This document shows, piece after piece, positions 52,681 through 62,820 of a stretch of DNA of 64,000 bases (position 1 is the first letter of the stretch; every line of letters begins with the position of its first letter). A model generated the notes under the pieces. The model did no database searches, was not told the origin of the DNA, and worked only from the letters and a program-made list of their open reading frames with translations. The stretch lies in the NCBI GenBank assembly GCA_963575745.1, contig CAUYUJ010020259.1, positions 288,230-352,229 of the forward strand, read 5' to 3'. This DNA is from Prorocentrum cordatum (lineage: Eukaryota > Sar > Dinophyceae > Prorocentrales > Prorocentraceae). The position numbers were made by a program, and so were the translations under genes.

Positions 52681-54038
52681 AACACCTGCGCTCTGGGAGC
52701 CAATGTGCAGTGCCCAGGGTCCAGCAGCATGTGCGCGGGCGACCAGTGCTGCCCGCCTGCGCTGGGATCTGGCGGCACGTTCCCGTGCCCGTCGCGAGCC
52801 CCAGCTTTTCGGGGTGCGTCAACAACACGAAGGTCGACGACTGCCTGGCTGCCTCCCTGGTGGAGCTGAGCACCTGCGCTCTGGGAGCCAATGTGCAGTG
52901 CCCAGGGTCCAGCAGCATGTGCGCGGGCGACCAGTGCTGCCCGCCGGCGCTGGGATCTGGCGGCACGTTCCCGTGCCCGTCCGCGAGCCCCAGCTTTTCG
53001 GGGTGCGTCAACAACACGAAGGTCGACGACTGCCTGGCCACGACAACGACGACCACGACGACGACGACGACGGCGAACACCTGCGCTCTGGGAGCCAATG
53101 TACAGTGCCCAGGGTCCAGCAGCATGTGCGCGGGCGACCAGTGCTGCCCGCCTGCGCTGGGATCTGGCGGCACGTTCCCGTGCCCGTCTGCCAGCCCCAG
53201 CTTTTCGGGGTGCGTCAACAACACGAAGGTCGACGACTGCCTGGCTGCCTCCCTGGTGGAGCTGAGCACCTGCGCTCTGGGAGCCAATGTGCAGTGCCCA
53301 GGGTCCAGCAGCATGTGCGCGGGCGACCAGTGCTGCCCGCCGGCGCTGGGATCGGGGGGCACGTTCCCGTGCCCGTCCGCGAGCCCCAGCTTCTCGGGGT
53401 GCGTCAACAACACGAAGGTCGACGACTGCCTGGCGACGACAACGACGACGACGACGACAACGACGGCGACCACCTGCGCTCTGGGAGCCAATGTGCAGTG
53501 CCCAGGGTCCAGCAGCATGTGCGCGGGCGACCAGTGCTGCCCGCCGGCGCTGGGATCCGGCGGCACGTTCCCGTGCCCGTCCGCGAGCCCCAGCTTTTCG
53601 GGGTGCGTCAACAACACGAAGGTCGACGACTGCCTGGCCACGACAACAACGACGACAACGACGACGACAACGACTGCGAACACCTGCGCTCCGGGAGCCA
53701 ATGTGCAGTGCCCAGGGTCCAGCAGCATGTGCGCGGGCGACCAGTGCTGCCCGCCTGCGCTGGGATCTGGCGGCACGTTCCCGTGCCCGTCCGCGAGTCC
53801 CAGCTTTTCGGGGTGCGTCAACAACACGAAGGTCGACGACTGCCTGGCTGCCTCCCTGGTGGAGCTGAGCACCTGCGCTCTGGGAGCCAATGTGCAGTGC
53901 CCAGGGTCCAGCAGCATGTGCGCGGGCGACCAGTGCTGCCCGCCGGCGCTGGGATCCGGCGGCACCTTCCCGTGCCCGTCCGCGAGCCCCAGCTTCTCGG
54001 GGTGCGTCAACAACACGAAGGTCGACGACTGCCTGGCC

Positions 54039-54069
<31 letters not shown>

Positions 54070-54272
54070 CGGCGAACACCTGCGCTCCGGGAGCCAATGT
54101 GCAGTGCCCAGGGTCCAGCAGCATGTGCGCGGGCGACCAGTGCTGCCCGCCGGCGTTGGGATCGGGGGGCACGTTCCCGTGCCCGTCTGCGAGCCCCAGC
54201 TTTTCGGGGTGCGTCAACAACACGAAGGTCGACGACTGCCTGGCTGCCTCCCTGGTGGCCGCCACGGCCTGA
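51322..54272 (+). CDS. Secreted cysteine-rich protein of 14 tandem domains (one frameshift)
   Basis: ATG at 51322 opens a signal peptide (MMSRIAALLLPSLALAAAEA) and a short acidic pro-region ending LLQSRVAQQASG. Then come 14 near-identical domains of about 54 residues. Each has eight Cys in the pattern C-x7-C-x6-C-x4-CC-x11-C-x9-C-x8-C, with CPGSSSMCAGDQCCP and the N-glycosylation sequon NNT. Domains are joined either by Thr-rich linkers (ACG repeats) or by AASLVELS. The chain ends AASLVAATA with TGA at 54270. One base (C) is missing near 52793 in domain 7, shifting the frame; both halves are otherwise open. Similar MCAGxQCCP domains occur in predicted dinoflagellate extracellular proteins. 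Their function is unknown to me; a cell-surface or extracellular structural role is inferred. Confidence 0.8.
51490..54250 (+). repeat. 14-unit coding tandem repeat, about 190-210 bp each
   Basis: Unit starts (CTGGGAGCCAATGTG) lie near 51500, 51706, 51907, 52096, 52300, 52489, 52693, 52882, 53088, 53278, 53485, 53694, 53880 and 54088. Linker type runs T,T,A,T,A,T,A,T,A,T,T,A,T,A (T = Thr run, A = AASLVELS), so most of the array is a dimer of about 395 bp. Nucleotide identity is very high, including silent sites. Confidence 0.9.
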
Positions 54273-57240
54273 TCGACGACGGCGGGAACGACGACGGCGG
54301 GACCCCCGCTGGTGGACGAGGCGCAGGGGTGACTGCGCCACGCCACAGGGCCCCCGCGGAGGATGTAATCTCGTCGGGGGGGTGGGGACGCAGAGCGCGG
54401 ATGGAGTACGGTAGGTTTGCGCCGCGTTGACCCGGCGGCGATTTTGGCTTGGGCGTTCATTCTTGGACGCCGCCAATGGCCTGGAATCGTGCGATATCGA
54501 GCGATCTGCGCTATCGGACAGCTGCGATCATTCAAGGTTGATGCAGCGCGGTGTGAGAAGTCAGCGCCGACGTCAGCGTGAAGCGAACTTGGCGTCATTA
54601 GGTCGTGGCCGCGTGTTGGAGGGAGAAATAAGGAGGGGGAGGAGGAGGAGGAGGAGGAGGAGGAGGAGGAGGAGGAGGAGGAGGAGGAGAATGAGGAGGA
54701 GGAGGACAATGGAGGAGGAGCAGGAGGCGAAGGATGAGGAGAGGCTTTCTCGGTTTGAGCGCGGGGCATGGTTGACGTGGGCCATGAGAAAATGAGGTCG
54801 GATGTGCGGCTACATGAAATCGCGGAATGGGCAGTATAGGGATTGGTAAAGAGAACAGCCTCTAGTGGAGCCAAGGATTGGAGGAGAGCCATCTATTTGA
54901 AACGACTTGCCTCCCAATGGTCGCGTTTCGCGTCGTGCGGAGGTGGCGTGTACATTGTCGTGCTGAAGTGGTGGGGTCCGGTTCTGTCATGAGCGTGAAT
55001 CAAACACGTTGTTGCGTTTTGGTGGAAGTGCGGAATGTTTTTTAACAGTTGTCGACTATGTCGCGATAGGTTTGGAGATCGCTTTTCCGTGGGCATGGTC
55101 GAGGGGAGGTAGGGCGGGGTAGTGCGGTGGATACTCGCAGCCGCGGTGGGGCGCTGTAGGTGTTGGCATTTTCCTGGCATCAGTCTGGGATGCCATAGTT
55201 GATCATCGCAGTCGTTTTGGATGACTTTGCACGTGGACCCTGTGAAGTGTGGGCGTCCCAGACGTCGTACTCGTAGTCGTTGAGGTGATCACTGTCTGCA
55301 TCGGCACTGTCTTGGTATGGGGCTCGGGTGTCATAATCGCCATCGTGGTGGAGGTTCCTGCCTGTGACCTTCAGAGTGGTGGTGCTCCACGCCAAGGCTC
55401 GCTGTCGTCCAGGCGCCGTTATCTGCACTGGCATGTCGTGATAAAAAATGGCGCGGGTGCGATGGTAAAATGGTGGCAGTCCATGAGCTCAGACCTCGTG
55501 CCTTGGAGGTGCTGTGTACTGTGCTCGCAGTCGTCGTGGTGGTCCAGTTTGTATCGGGAACGCCGTAATGAATTAATGTCCTGGTCGAGTCGCAGAGGTG
55601 GTCTCAGTATAATGGACCCTGTCCCTGAGTATCAGAGGTTCCGCCTGAGCCACGGGTTGGCAGTAGCGCTACGCTGGCCAGTATCCGCAAGAGTGGGCTC
55701 TTTCACGATGCACGCGACTCAGGAGTTGCACTTCCTGCGCGTCATGATTTGGGGACCAGTCCAGTTCGCTGCTGGTCCATTCATTAGCTCGCGCAGGTAG
55801 TAAACCACGATCGCGTCGAGCTTAGTAGTTTCGGACTAAGAGCTAATCCAGGCTTCCAGTCTCGCGAGGCGTTTCTGCATCACCGTGCCGAGGAACAGCT
55901 CTCGCTTTAAGTCGACAAGGCCCGCGCTCGTGCCAACGCTGCCCCCATCACGCCCCGTGTCTCTCTCGCGACCTGCAGGCGCAGCTCGATCTCAACCACC
56001 TTGTTCCCCGTCACCGTGCACCGTGCTTGCAGGTGTCGTGCATGTGCTCTGGTCGTACCGTGCGCGTCAGGCAACGTCTGCCGACGTCGACGATGAGTTA
56101 TGTTAGAGCCAATGTGCAGTATCAGTCTTGTCTTCGTTACCTACGTTCCGTGCACAGTGCCATTACCTCATGTTCGCATTCATGACATAGTTGCTCGCCT
56201 CCGTATTGGGTAGCGCTTGCTGTGCGTCCAAATCGCGCGGAACACGTCGTTTCCGAAACATGCCATCCGCAATGCAGGGCATGCCAGTCGATGCTCTCTT
56301 GGGGCCCAACCTCGTCGCGCGCTATCAGCAGGGTGTGGGCTGGGTCCGGGTGGAGTTCTTTTGTAGCGGATGGACACGGTCGAGGTCGTTGTCGGTGTAT
56401 GCGCGGCGGCCACTGACGCTTCGTCGGGGCGGGTCGGCGTGGGCATGTGACGCTGCGGGGGCTCCTGTAGACGAACGTCGGTTCAGTGTGGGTACGACCG
56501 AGTCGTGTGCGGACTTGGGTGTGGAAGCACATCTAGGAGAGGACGCGGGCTGACAGTGGTATTGGTACATAGGTAGTGCGATGAACTGGTGGATCGCGAG
56601 GTATCATATGAATCATTAGGTGGGCAGGAAAACAGCCAAACTAGTCAAGGTTGACATCGATCTGTCGGTCTCAGAATCGATCCATTGATATTGATACGGT
56701 TTGATTGATGGGTCAGTGTGTGTGTGTCATTTTGTAGATCGTGGGATCGATGGATTGGTAGATAGTGAGGTCGGTGGGAAGATTGCGAGGCCGATCGGCA
56801 GTTCGGTATATACATTCATTCAAACTCAGAGTGGCAGGTTGACAGTGGGATCGGTAGATAGACAACGTCTTTGCCATATACATGATAACCGTATCGGTCG
56901 ACGCGCATGTATACGTATGTATGTATAAACGTGCTTATATATAACAACAGAGGGACCTTCAGATCGCTGATAAACCACTGCATACGTACATCATCTGGTA
57001 GTCTATATTTTCACATCGTGAGATCGATCGATCGATTGACCGTGATCTCGCCACATAGGTTGGTGTATACATTAGCAGTGCGATCGGTGTATGTACTGCG
57101 ATAGGTCATGAATTCGACAGGTAGATAAACAGATCTCTTGAGCGGAAGGTTTTAAATGTGATCCAGATACACTCGCAACTTCAAAGTTGGACCCATCCCC
57201 CCCTCAATATTCCAGAGGGGTAGAGGCACTGTAGGCCGTC
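54273..57240. other. No gene recognised; (GGA)n at 54628-54712
   Basis: Composition drops to near 50% GC. A 183-codon frame at 55249-55800 has no motif. From 56640 to 57130 the sequence is rich in GATCGAT/GTAGATAG words and short TATA-type runs. Confidence 0.5.
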
Positions 57241-57960
57241 GTAGTGGTGGCTTGGGTCGTAGGGTTTGGAGTTGCTCGCGGCGCGGGTGATGTCATGAAG
57301 GGGCTGGAGAAAGACCTCCAGCTGGTTGCTCGTCGTGAGGAAGAGGCGTGCTCCGGGTCAGGTCGTCGGTTGCCGTGTTCCGCGGGGTGTTCGGACGTCC
57401 TGGCCGTCGCTGAATGGTGGTCGTCGCGGTCGTCGTTGTCGTCGTCGATGCTGGGCCATCGCCGCTGCCGTCGGGGGAGCCCGCGCCGTCGCGCGAGGCA
57501 GCGGGCGCCTCAGCTGCAGCGCGGGGCGCCAGTCGGGGAGAGAAGCGCGCGGCGCGGGCGGGCGCGTCGTCGCGCCGTCGTCGAGAAAAGGCCCGCGCCG
57601 TCAGAGGAGGCAGGAGGCGCGTGAGCCGCGGCGCGGGGAGCCGGTCCCACCACCCAAAGGCTGGGGGTACTGCGCCGACATCAGCTCCTTCTTGCGCGTG
57701 GGCAGCACGCCCGACGCCGTCACCACATTCAGCGGGGCGGCAGTGGCGTCGAGGTCCTCGAGCCAGCCGAGGCGTCGAGGGTGGGTCCCTGCTGGGGCGG
57801 CTTGAAGCGGCTGGCCGACCTGCCGACGTCGTCGGCTGTGACGTACAGGTGCTCGTAGCCCTGCCCGTCCTCCGTCACCGAGGCGTCGGAGGGCCTGCTG
57901 GAGCTCGCCGGGCCGCCGGCGGAGGCTCGAGCCCGCGCCAGTGCCGCTTTCAGTCACCAC
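57241..57960. other. GC-rich segment, uncertain
   Basis: On the - strand one frame reads EDGQGYEHLYVTADDVGRSA and another LNVVTASGVLPTRKKELMSA. Both look protein-like but are short and in different phases. This may be decayed sequence of the element to the right, or an unrelated fragment. Confidence 0.3.
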
Positions 57961-60900
57961 GATACTGCGCCAACAGCGCCACAGGGTCTGCCGCCCTGTC
58001 GTGAACGGCCTGCGCAGCCACCGTGATCTCGGGGTCGACGCTGCCTGGCCCCTTGGCACAGAGGTGGAGCATCGGGGCGCCTTCGGCCAAGTCGGCCCGC
58101 AGGGCACCCCTCCAGGCCGCCCCACTGCAGCGCGCGCCCATGAGTTACTCTCTGCCAAGGCGCTCGGCCGTCGCCGCCAGCACCTTGAGCACCCATGCAT
58201 GCTGCGCCATGCCGAGCCCCGCGACCCAGGCCGCGCCGGCGGCCTCCGCCAGGGCCGCCGGGGGCGGCGCAGCTGAGGCGTACCTTGACGCATCCTTAAA
58301 GGTACGCCTGCGACCAGGCCGCCGCCAAGGCCGCCGGGAACGCCTCTGGGGCTGCTGGGCGCGCCGCCGGGGGGCCCGCGAGGCCCGCGCGCGGGTTGGC
58401 CGAGTTCGGCCAGGCCATTTCCCGCGCGGGCGGCCAGTCCCCCCCCGGCGCGGGGGACCGCCCGCATGCAAGGCCGACGGGAGCGGCTCCGGGGCCGCTG
58501 GTTGCGCCGCCGGGGCCGCCGTCCACCGCCAAGCCGCCCTGGCTGGCCGACTCCGGGTCGGCGTACGGGTCGAGCTCGCCATCGAGGGTGGTCCGAACAG
58601 GTCGGGCCACCAGCTGCGACGGGGCGCCGGCGCCGCGCGGGGCGTCGCGGCGCGGGCCGCGCCGGGGCCGCGCGCGGGCGCGGGCGGCCGGGGCCGAGGC
58701 GGACGGCCACCGGCGGCCTCCGCGGCCCAAGCTGCCAAGCTCGCCTTAATGTCGTCACGCAGGTGGCCGAGGAGCGCGTGCCAGTCGGCCCAGTCGGGCT
58801 GTTTGTCGTAGTGGAACGCAAAGTGTTCACGCTGCTGGAGGGCCTCGCGCAATCGCGCTGGCTCCTTCCTATGCGAAGCAGCAATCAGGCCTGCCAGTGT
58901 GTGCAGCCGACCGCTCAGCCAGCGCGTGCCCGTGCTTGCCCGTGCTTGCCCTTGCCCTGGTGTTCTTGGGCGTGGCCAGCACCGCGTCCAGGGGCTTGTC
59001 GACGAAAGACAAGCCGCCTCCCCAGCAGGCCAGACCCTGCGGCGCCGCGTCGACGACTCCACCAACGTCGAGGCGAGCCGCGCGTAGCCACGCGGCGTGA
59101 GCGCCGTCGACCACGGCCTGCCGCTGCTCCATCGGGAGGGGCTCACCTTGTATTCGCTCGAACGCACCGCGCACAAGCGTGCAGGTGGGCCCCCCAGTCC
59201 GGCGGTTCGGCTCGAGGCCCCATCGGGCGTTCGGATGGCAGCCGCGGAGGCCTGCGCCCAACTCGCACCGTGGGCCAGTCACCATGCCCTTGAGCGGCAG
59301 CTCGACCAGGTCGTGGGTCGGGATAAGGTGCTCGGGCCTAGCGATCGGTCGACCACAAGCGAGTCCCAGAAGCCCGTAGTGGGTCCCTAGGCTGCTGTGG
59401 CACGTGGGTTCCTCGGGAGTAATCGCCTGGATGATGTGGCCCCCGAAACCCGCGTGCGCGGCGGCCTCGTCCGGCCCGAAGTTCCAGTCGCCACCGGCAA
59501 GCCAGGGCAGGTGGTGCCTTTGAGCGTCGCGAGTCAATGTGCGCAGCGAGGTCTCATTGCCAGCGACCCCGACGCCAACCCTCATGTGCGCCGAGTACAA
59601 CGCGAGGGCCCCCGCAGTCGGGAGCCGCGCGAAGGCCGCCGAAATGTGTCCGTCCACGACGCTGCACTCTTGCGGGTCCCACCAGAAGTCCGAATGCCCT
59701 TTGGCCAAAATCGCGACCCCGCCGCTGGGCAACATCTCCGCGAGAATGGCGTCATCACCCGCGAACTTCCAACCTCGCGACTCTGCCGAGGCAGCTGAAT
59801 CAAGTCGCATCTCTACACGAAGCTGGTGCTCCTGAACGAACAACATTGAAAACGCTGCATCGTCCAGATCGTCCAGCAGCTGACTGCACGAACCCCATGA
59901 CGTCGCATTAAGTGTGGCGAAACTGATCGCATCTGGCCGCCTCCCCCTGCTCTGCTGCTCACGGCAAAGCAAATAAGCAAATGCGAGCCAGCTGCTGATG
60001 GCGAAGTCGGGCTGGTAGGCAGGCGAGCCGTCCCTGCAAAACTGCTTGCTCGCCCGCCTCGTCGATCGCCCCCGCCGCGAGCGCTGGGTCATGTTGAGCG
60101 AGCCCAGCGCCTCTGCCAAGGCTCGCTTGGCATCTGGGGATTGGGCTGCTTCGGTAAGCAGGTCGGCAGTGGCGTCGCCGCGCCCAGGGGCAGCCCCGCC
60201 AGGAGCAGCAGGAGGTCCGCCAGGAGCTACCGCTTTGGCCGGCACCTTGCCGAGGAACCCCTCGAGGATGCCCGCCGCCCCTGCGCCCGGCTGCTGCCCC
60301 GCTGGGCTGGCCGCAGTGACCTCGGCGACCAGCTCCTTCTGCTTGGCCTCGTCGGGGAAGCCGGTTGCGCATGCGGGTGCAGGCGGAGGCGGGGCAACCC
60401 TCTGCACCACCTGCTGCACCTCCCGCTCAGCTTCTGCGATGGCCGCGGAGGTGGCGGTGATCTCCGCCACGTGCGCGTCCCTGTCGGCCGTGGCCTCCTC
60501 GAGGGCCTGACGAGCCGTCTCCACCGCAGCCTCCTTGTCCTCCTTGAGCTGCTCGAGCTTGGTGAGCTTGCCACGCAGCCTCTGTAGGCGGGCGTTGATC
60601 GACGTGACCTGGGCCAGCGGCGCCTTGCTCTCCAGGCGCTGCGCGCGCAGTGCTGCGAGGGCCGCCTCAGTCTGTGCGACCAGCGGGCCCTCGTACTTCG
60701 TGCGCTTGAAGCCCGCTAGCGTGGCCTCGAGCGCTTCGATCTGGCCCAGCAAGTTTTTGTCCTCCGAAGGCTGCGAAGCCTCGGGAGCGGGCGGAGCCTT
60801 GTTCTGACTGGCCCCCGTGCCCTTGAAGGCGGAGAGATCCTGGTGCATCTCCTTCCGCAGCGCCTCCACGACCGAGGACAGGTCAGAGGCTCCTCCACCG

Positions 60901-61142
60901 CCCTGCCGGTGGCGATGCTGCTGGCCACCGTGGCCGGCCGCCGCCTTCTCGTCGGCCAAGCGGGCCTTGCGGGCGACATCCCCGGGCGCCTTGGCTCCGC
61001 AGGCGCAGACGATCCTGCTCGCCCAGTTGGCCGTGCGGTCGCAGTGCTTGCAGGACCAAGCGGGGCTTTTGGGCCCGCGGAGCACCACACGGCCGTCGGC
61101 CTTCGGGGGCGCCATGCCGAAACGCGTGAGGCAGATCTGCAC
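57960..61142 (-). mobile_element. Zn-finger LINE, 5' half only
   Basis: On the - strand, an ORF1/endonuclease frame (61115-58869) is followed by a frame change. The linker then reads LHTLAGLIAASHRKEPARLR, ALQQREHFAFHYDKQPDWAD and, after a GC-rich stretch, helical pieces (ALRADLAEGAPMLHLCAKGP near 58110). No RT, RNase H or C-terminal finger follows. Loss of the 3' half is the opposite of the usual 5' truncation of LINEs. Confidence 0.65.
58869..61115 (-). CDS. LINE Zn-finger, coiled-coil and EEP endonuclease protein
   Basis: A continuous frame of 748 residues from the Met at 61115. A Cys finger lies at residues 22-39 (CKHC...CAC). A long coiled-coil-like region (about 95-260) includes LTKLEQLKEDKEAAVETARQ. 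A Pro/Ala linker follows, then an EEP-type endonuclease: FATLNATSWG at its start, SMLFVQEHQLR with the catalytic Glu, SGGVAILAK, GGDWNFGPDE (the GDFN equivalent) and PTHDLVELPL (Asp-His). Endonucleases of this family nick target DNA to prime reverse transcription. It is ORF1 and endonuclease in one frame; in the 3.1 kb copy they are separate. Confidence 0.75.
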   Translation of the reverse strand: MAPPKADGRVVLRGPKSPAWSCKHCDRTANWASRIVCACGAKAPGDVARKARLADEKAAAGHGGQQHRHRQGGGGASDLSSVVEALRKEMHQDLSAFKGTGASQNKAPPAPEASQPSEDKNLLGQIEALEATLAGFKRTKYEGPLVAQTEAALAALRAQRLESKAPLAQVTSINARLQRLRGKLTKLEQLKEDKEAAVETARQALEEATADRDAHVAEITATSAAIAEAEREVQQVVQRVAPPPPAPACATGFPDEAKQKELVAEVTAASPAGQQPGAGAAGILEGFLGKVPAKAVAPGGPPAAPGGAAPGRGDATADLLTEAAQSPDAKRALAEALGSLNMTQRSRRGRSTRRASKQFCRDGSPAYQPDFAISSWLAFAYLLCREQQSRGRRPDAISFATLNATSWGSCSQLLDDLDDAAFSMLFVQEHQLRVEMRLDSAASAESRGWKFAGDDAILAEMLPSGGVAILAKGHSDFWWDPQECSVVDGHISAAFARLPTAGALALYSAHMRVGVGVAGNETSLRTLTRDAQRHHLPWLAGGDWNFGPDEAAAHAGFGGHIIQAITPEEPTCHSSLGTHYGLLGLACGRPIARPEHLIPTHDLVELPLKGMVTGPRCELGAGLRGCHPNARWGLEPNRRTGGPTCTLVRGAFERIQGEPLPMEQRQAVVDGAHAAWLRAARLDVGGVVDAAPQGLACWGGGLSFVDKPLDAVLATPKNTRARASTGKHGHALAERSAAHTGRPDCCFA

Positions 61143-61215
61143 GCTGGTGCACCGCTCCGCTCCTGGGGCGGATCAGGAGTCGCAAAAGCTGTCAGACTGA
61201 GCAGTAAACGGCTAC

Positions 61216-61218
61216 GGA

Positions 61219-61249
<31 letters not shown>

Positions 61250-62168
61250 GAGGAGATGAGGAGGAGGAGGAGGAGGAGGAGGAGGAGGAGGCGGAGGAGT
61301 GGAGGAGAGGAGGAGGAGGATCCCTGCAGCTATCAGGAAACACGAACAGGAACCAGGGAACCCCGGAGGTGGAGGGGAGGAGGAGGAGGAGGAGGAGAGG
61401 ACCCCGAACCAGAGAGAGTAGGAGGAGGAGGAGGGAGGAGGAGGAGGAGGAGGATGGGAGGAGAGGAGGAGGAGGAGGAACCTGGGGGAGGAGGAGCAGG
61501 AGGCGGAACCAGGGGAGGAGGAGGAGGCGGAGGCGGAGGAGGAGGAGTGTTGGAGGAGGAGGGGAGGAGGTAGCAGGCGGAGGCGGAGAGGGAGGCGGAG
61601 GAGGCGGAGGCGGAGGCGGAGCGGAGGCGGAGGAGGAGGAGGAGGAGGAGGAGGAGGCGGAGGAGGAGAGGAGGAGGAGGAGGAAAAGAGGGTGGAGGGA
61701 GGAGGCGAGGAGGAGGAGCCGAGGAGGAGGAGGAGGAGGAGGAGGAGGAGGAGGAGGAGGAGGAGGAGGAGGGGAGGAGGGAGGAGGAGGAGGAGGAGGA
61801 GGAGGAGGAGGAGGAGAGGAGGAGGAGGGAGGAGAGGAGGAGGAGGAGGAGGTGGAGGAGGAGGAGGACGGAGGAGGAGGAGGAGGGAGGAGGAGGAGGG
61901 AGGAGGAGGAGGAGGAGGAGGGAAGGGAGGAGGAGGAGGAGGAGGAGGAAGAGGAGGAGGAGGAGGAGGAGGAGGAGGAGGAGGAGGAGGAGGAGGAGGA
62001 GGAGGTGGAGAGGATGGAACAGGCGGAGGAGGAGGAGGAGGAGGAGGAGGAGGAGGAGGAGGAGGACGGCGGAGGCGGAGGCGGAGGCGGAGGGCGGGAA
62101 GAGGAGGATGGCAGGAGGAAGGAGGTGGAGGAGGGGAGGAGGAGGAGGAGGAGGAGGAGGAGGAAGAC
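61216..62168. repeat. GGA/GGC purine tract, about 950 bp
   Basis: GAGGAG with GCGGAG variants almost without pyrimidines other than scattered C. Interrupted by unique sequence at 61320-61372. The Glu/Gly/Arg and Pro/Leu/Ser frames are artefacts. Confidence 0.95.
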
Positions 62169-62409
62169 GGGAAGGGGACAGCACTTTGGGCCAGCACTCG
62201 GCTATTCCCCTCCCGGCCCGCGCCGGTCCAGGTTGTGCGATCGGCAGAGGGGCGGTGGGCCCTCTCTCCAGGGCCCGCGGCCGTCGCTGCCCGCCGCGCA
62301 TGTTTTCCAATGTTGGCACGGCAGGCTGGCGCCGCGTCGACGCGGCGGCGTCACCTCGCGCGGGCGTTGAAGACTGAACGTCGCGGGTGGCCCAGAGCGA
62401 CTAGACGTA

Positions 62410-62584
62410 CAGTCAACCCGCATAGTAAGGATGGGGGCAATTTTCCCAAGGGTACCCTTGCATCCTTGGCTCCGCGGCCCATCCGTGGCCATTTTTGGTG
62501 GCCGCACCCCGGTCGAAAAGCCTCGAAACGGCCTTCCAAGGCCCTTGCATCCTTATCGTGCGTCCTTATGATACGGGTTGACTG
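62410..62584. mobile_element. TA-flanked CAGTCAACCCG MITE, best copy
   Basis: Perfect 11-bp ends CAGTCAACCCG / CGGGTTGACTG with TA on both sides (62408-62409 and 62585-62586), extended by an imperfect inner inverted repeat (CATAGTAAGG / CCTTATGATA). 175 bp, non-coding. Other copies lie at 14994 and 50643. The ends and TA duplication indicate a Tc1/mariner-like transposase acting in trans. Confidence 0.8.
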
Positions 62585-62757
62585 TAAGAGTGACCTTTCG
62601 CCGGAGTGACCTTTCTGGTGCGGGTCCACGGGCCTCTCGATCGCCGAGTACGGTGCGATAGTGGCGTCTTGCGCGCTTGTGGTTGGTCCCCCCGCGGCGG
62701 CCCCCACAAAGCCGCGCATCGAAGGTCACTCTTACCCAGGGTCACTCTTGCGTGTAG
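62585..62757. mobile_element. Family B MITE, copy 3
   Basis: The left arm TAAGAGTGACCTTTCGCCGG is mirrored by a right arm ending CCAGGGTCACTCTTGCGTGTA. The interior GCGATAGTGGCGTCTTGCGC matches the other B copies. It directly abuts the CAGTCAACCCG element on its left. Confidence 0.7.
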
Positions 62758-62820
62758 CCGACCAGTGTACGGCCGAGATGGGACGACCTGCGCTTTCGGA
62801 AGAGGGCGATCGTTCAAGTC

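Noticed and set aside
50931-54476. A 1181-codon - strand frame opposite the cysteine-rich gene
   Set aside because: It is the antisense of the tandem array, kept open by repetition. The + strand has the signal peptide, the conserved Cys pattern and a sensible stop.
55249-55800. 183-codon frame as a membrane protein
   Set aside because: A hydrophobic Val-rich start comes from GTNGTN-rich DNA. There is no homologous motif and no splice or start context.
57601-58884. The 427-codon - strand frame as a host gene
   Set aside because: Arg/Ala/Pro-rich shadow translation of GC-rich LINE-linker sequence; the better peptide signals in this stretch are short and in other frames.
61333-62319. Pro/Leu/Ser-rich 300-500 residue proteins opposite the GGA tract
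   Set aside because: Pure products of the purine-pyrimidine repeat; no start context or ordered domain.
62478-62496. CCGTGGCCATTTTTGG as a second spliced-leader relic
   Set aside because: It resembles the first part of the leader, but it lies inside a MITE whose other copies have different bases there (CCTTGGCCGC, CCTTGGCAAC), so the likeness is chance.
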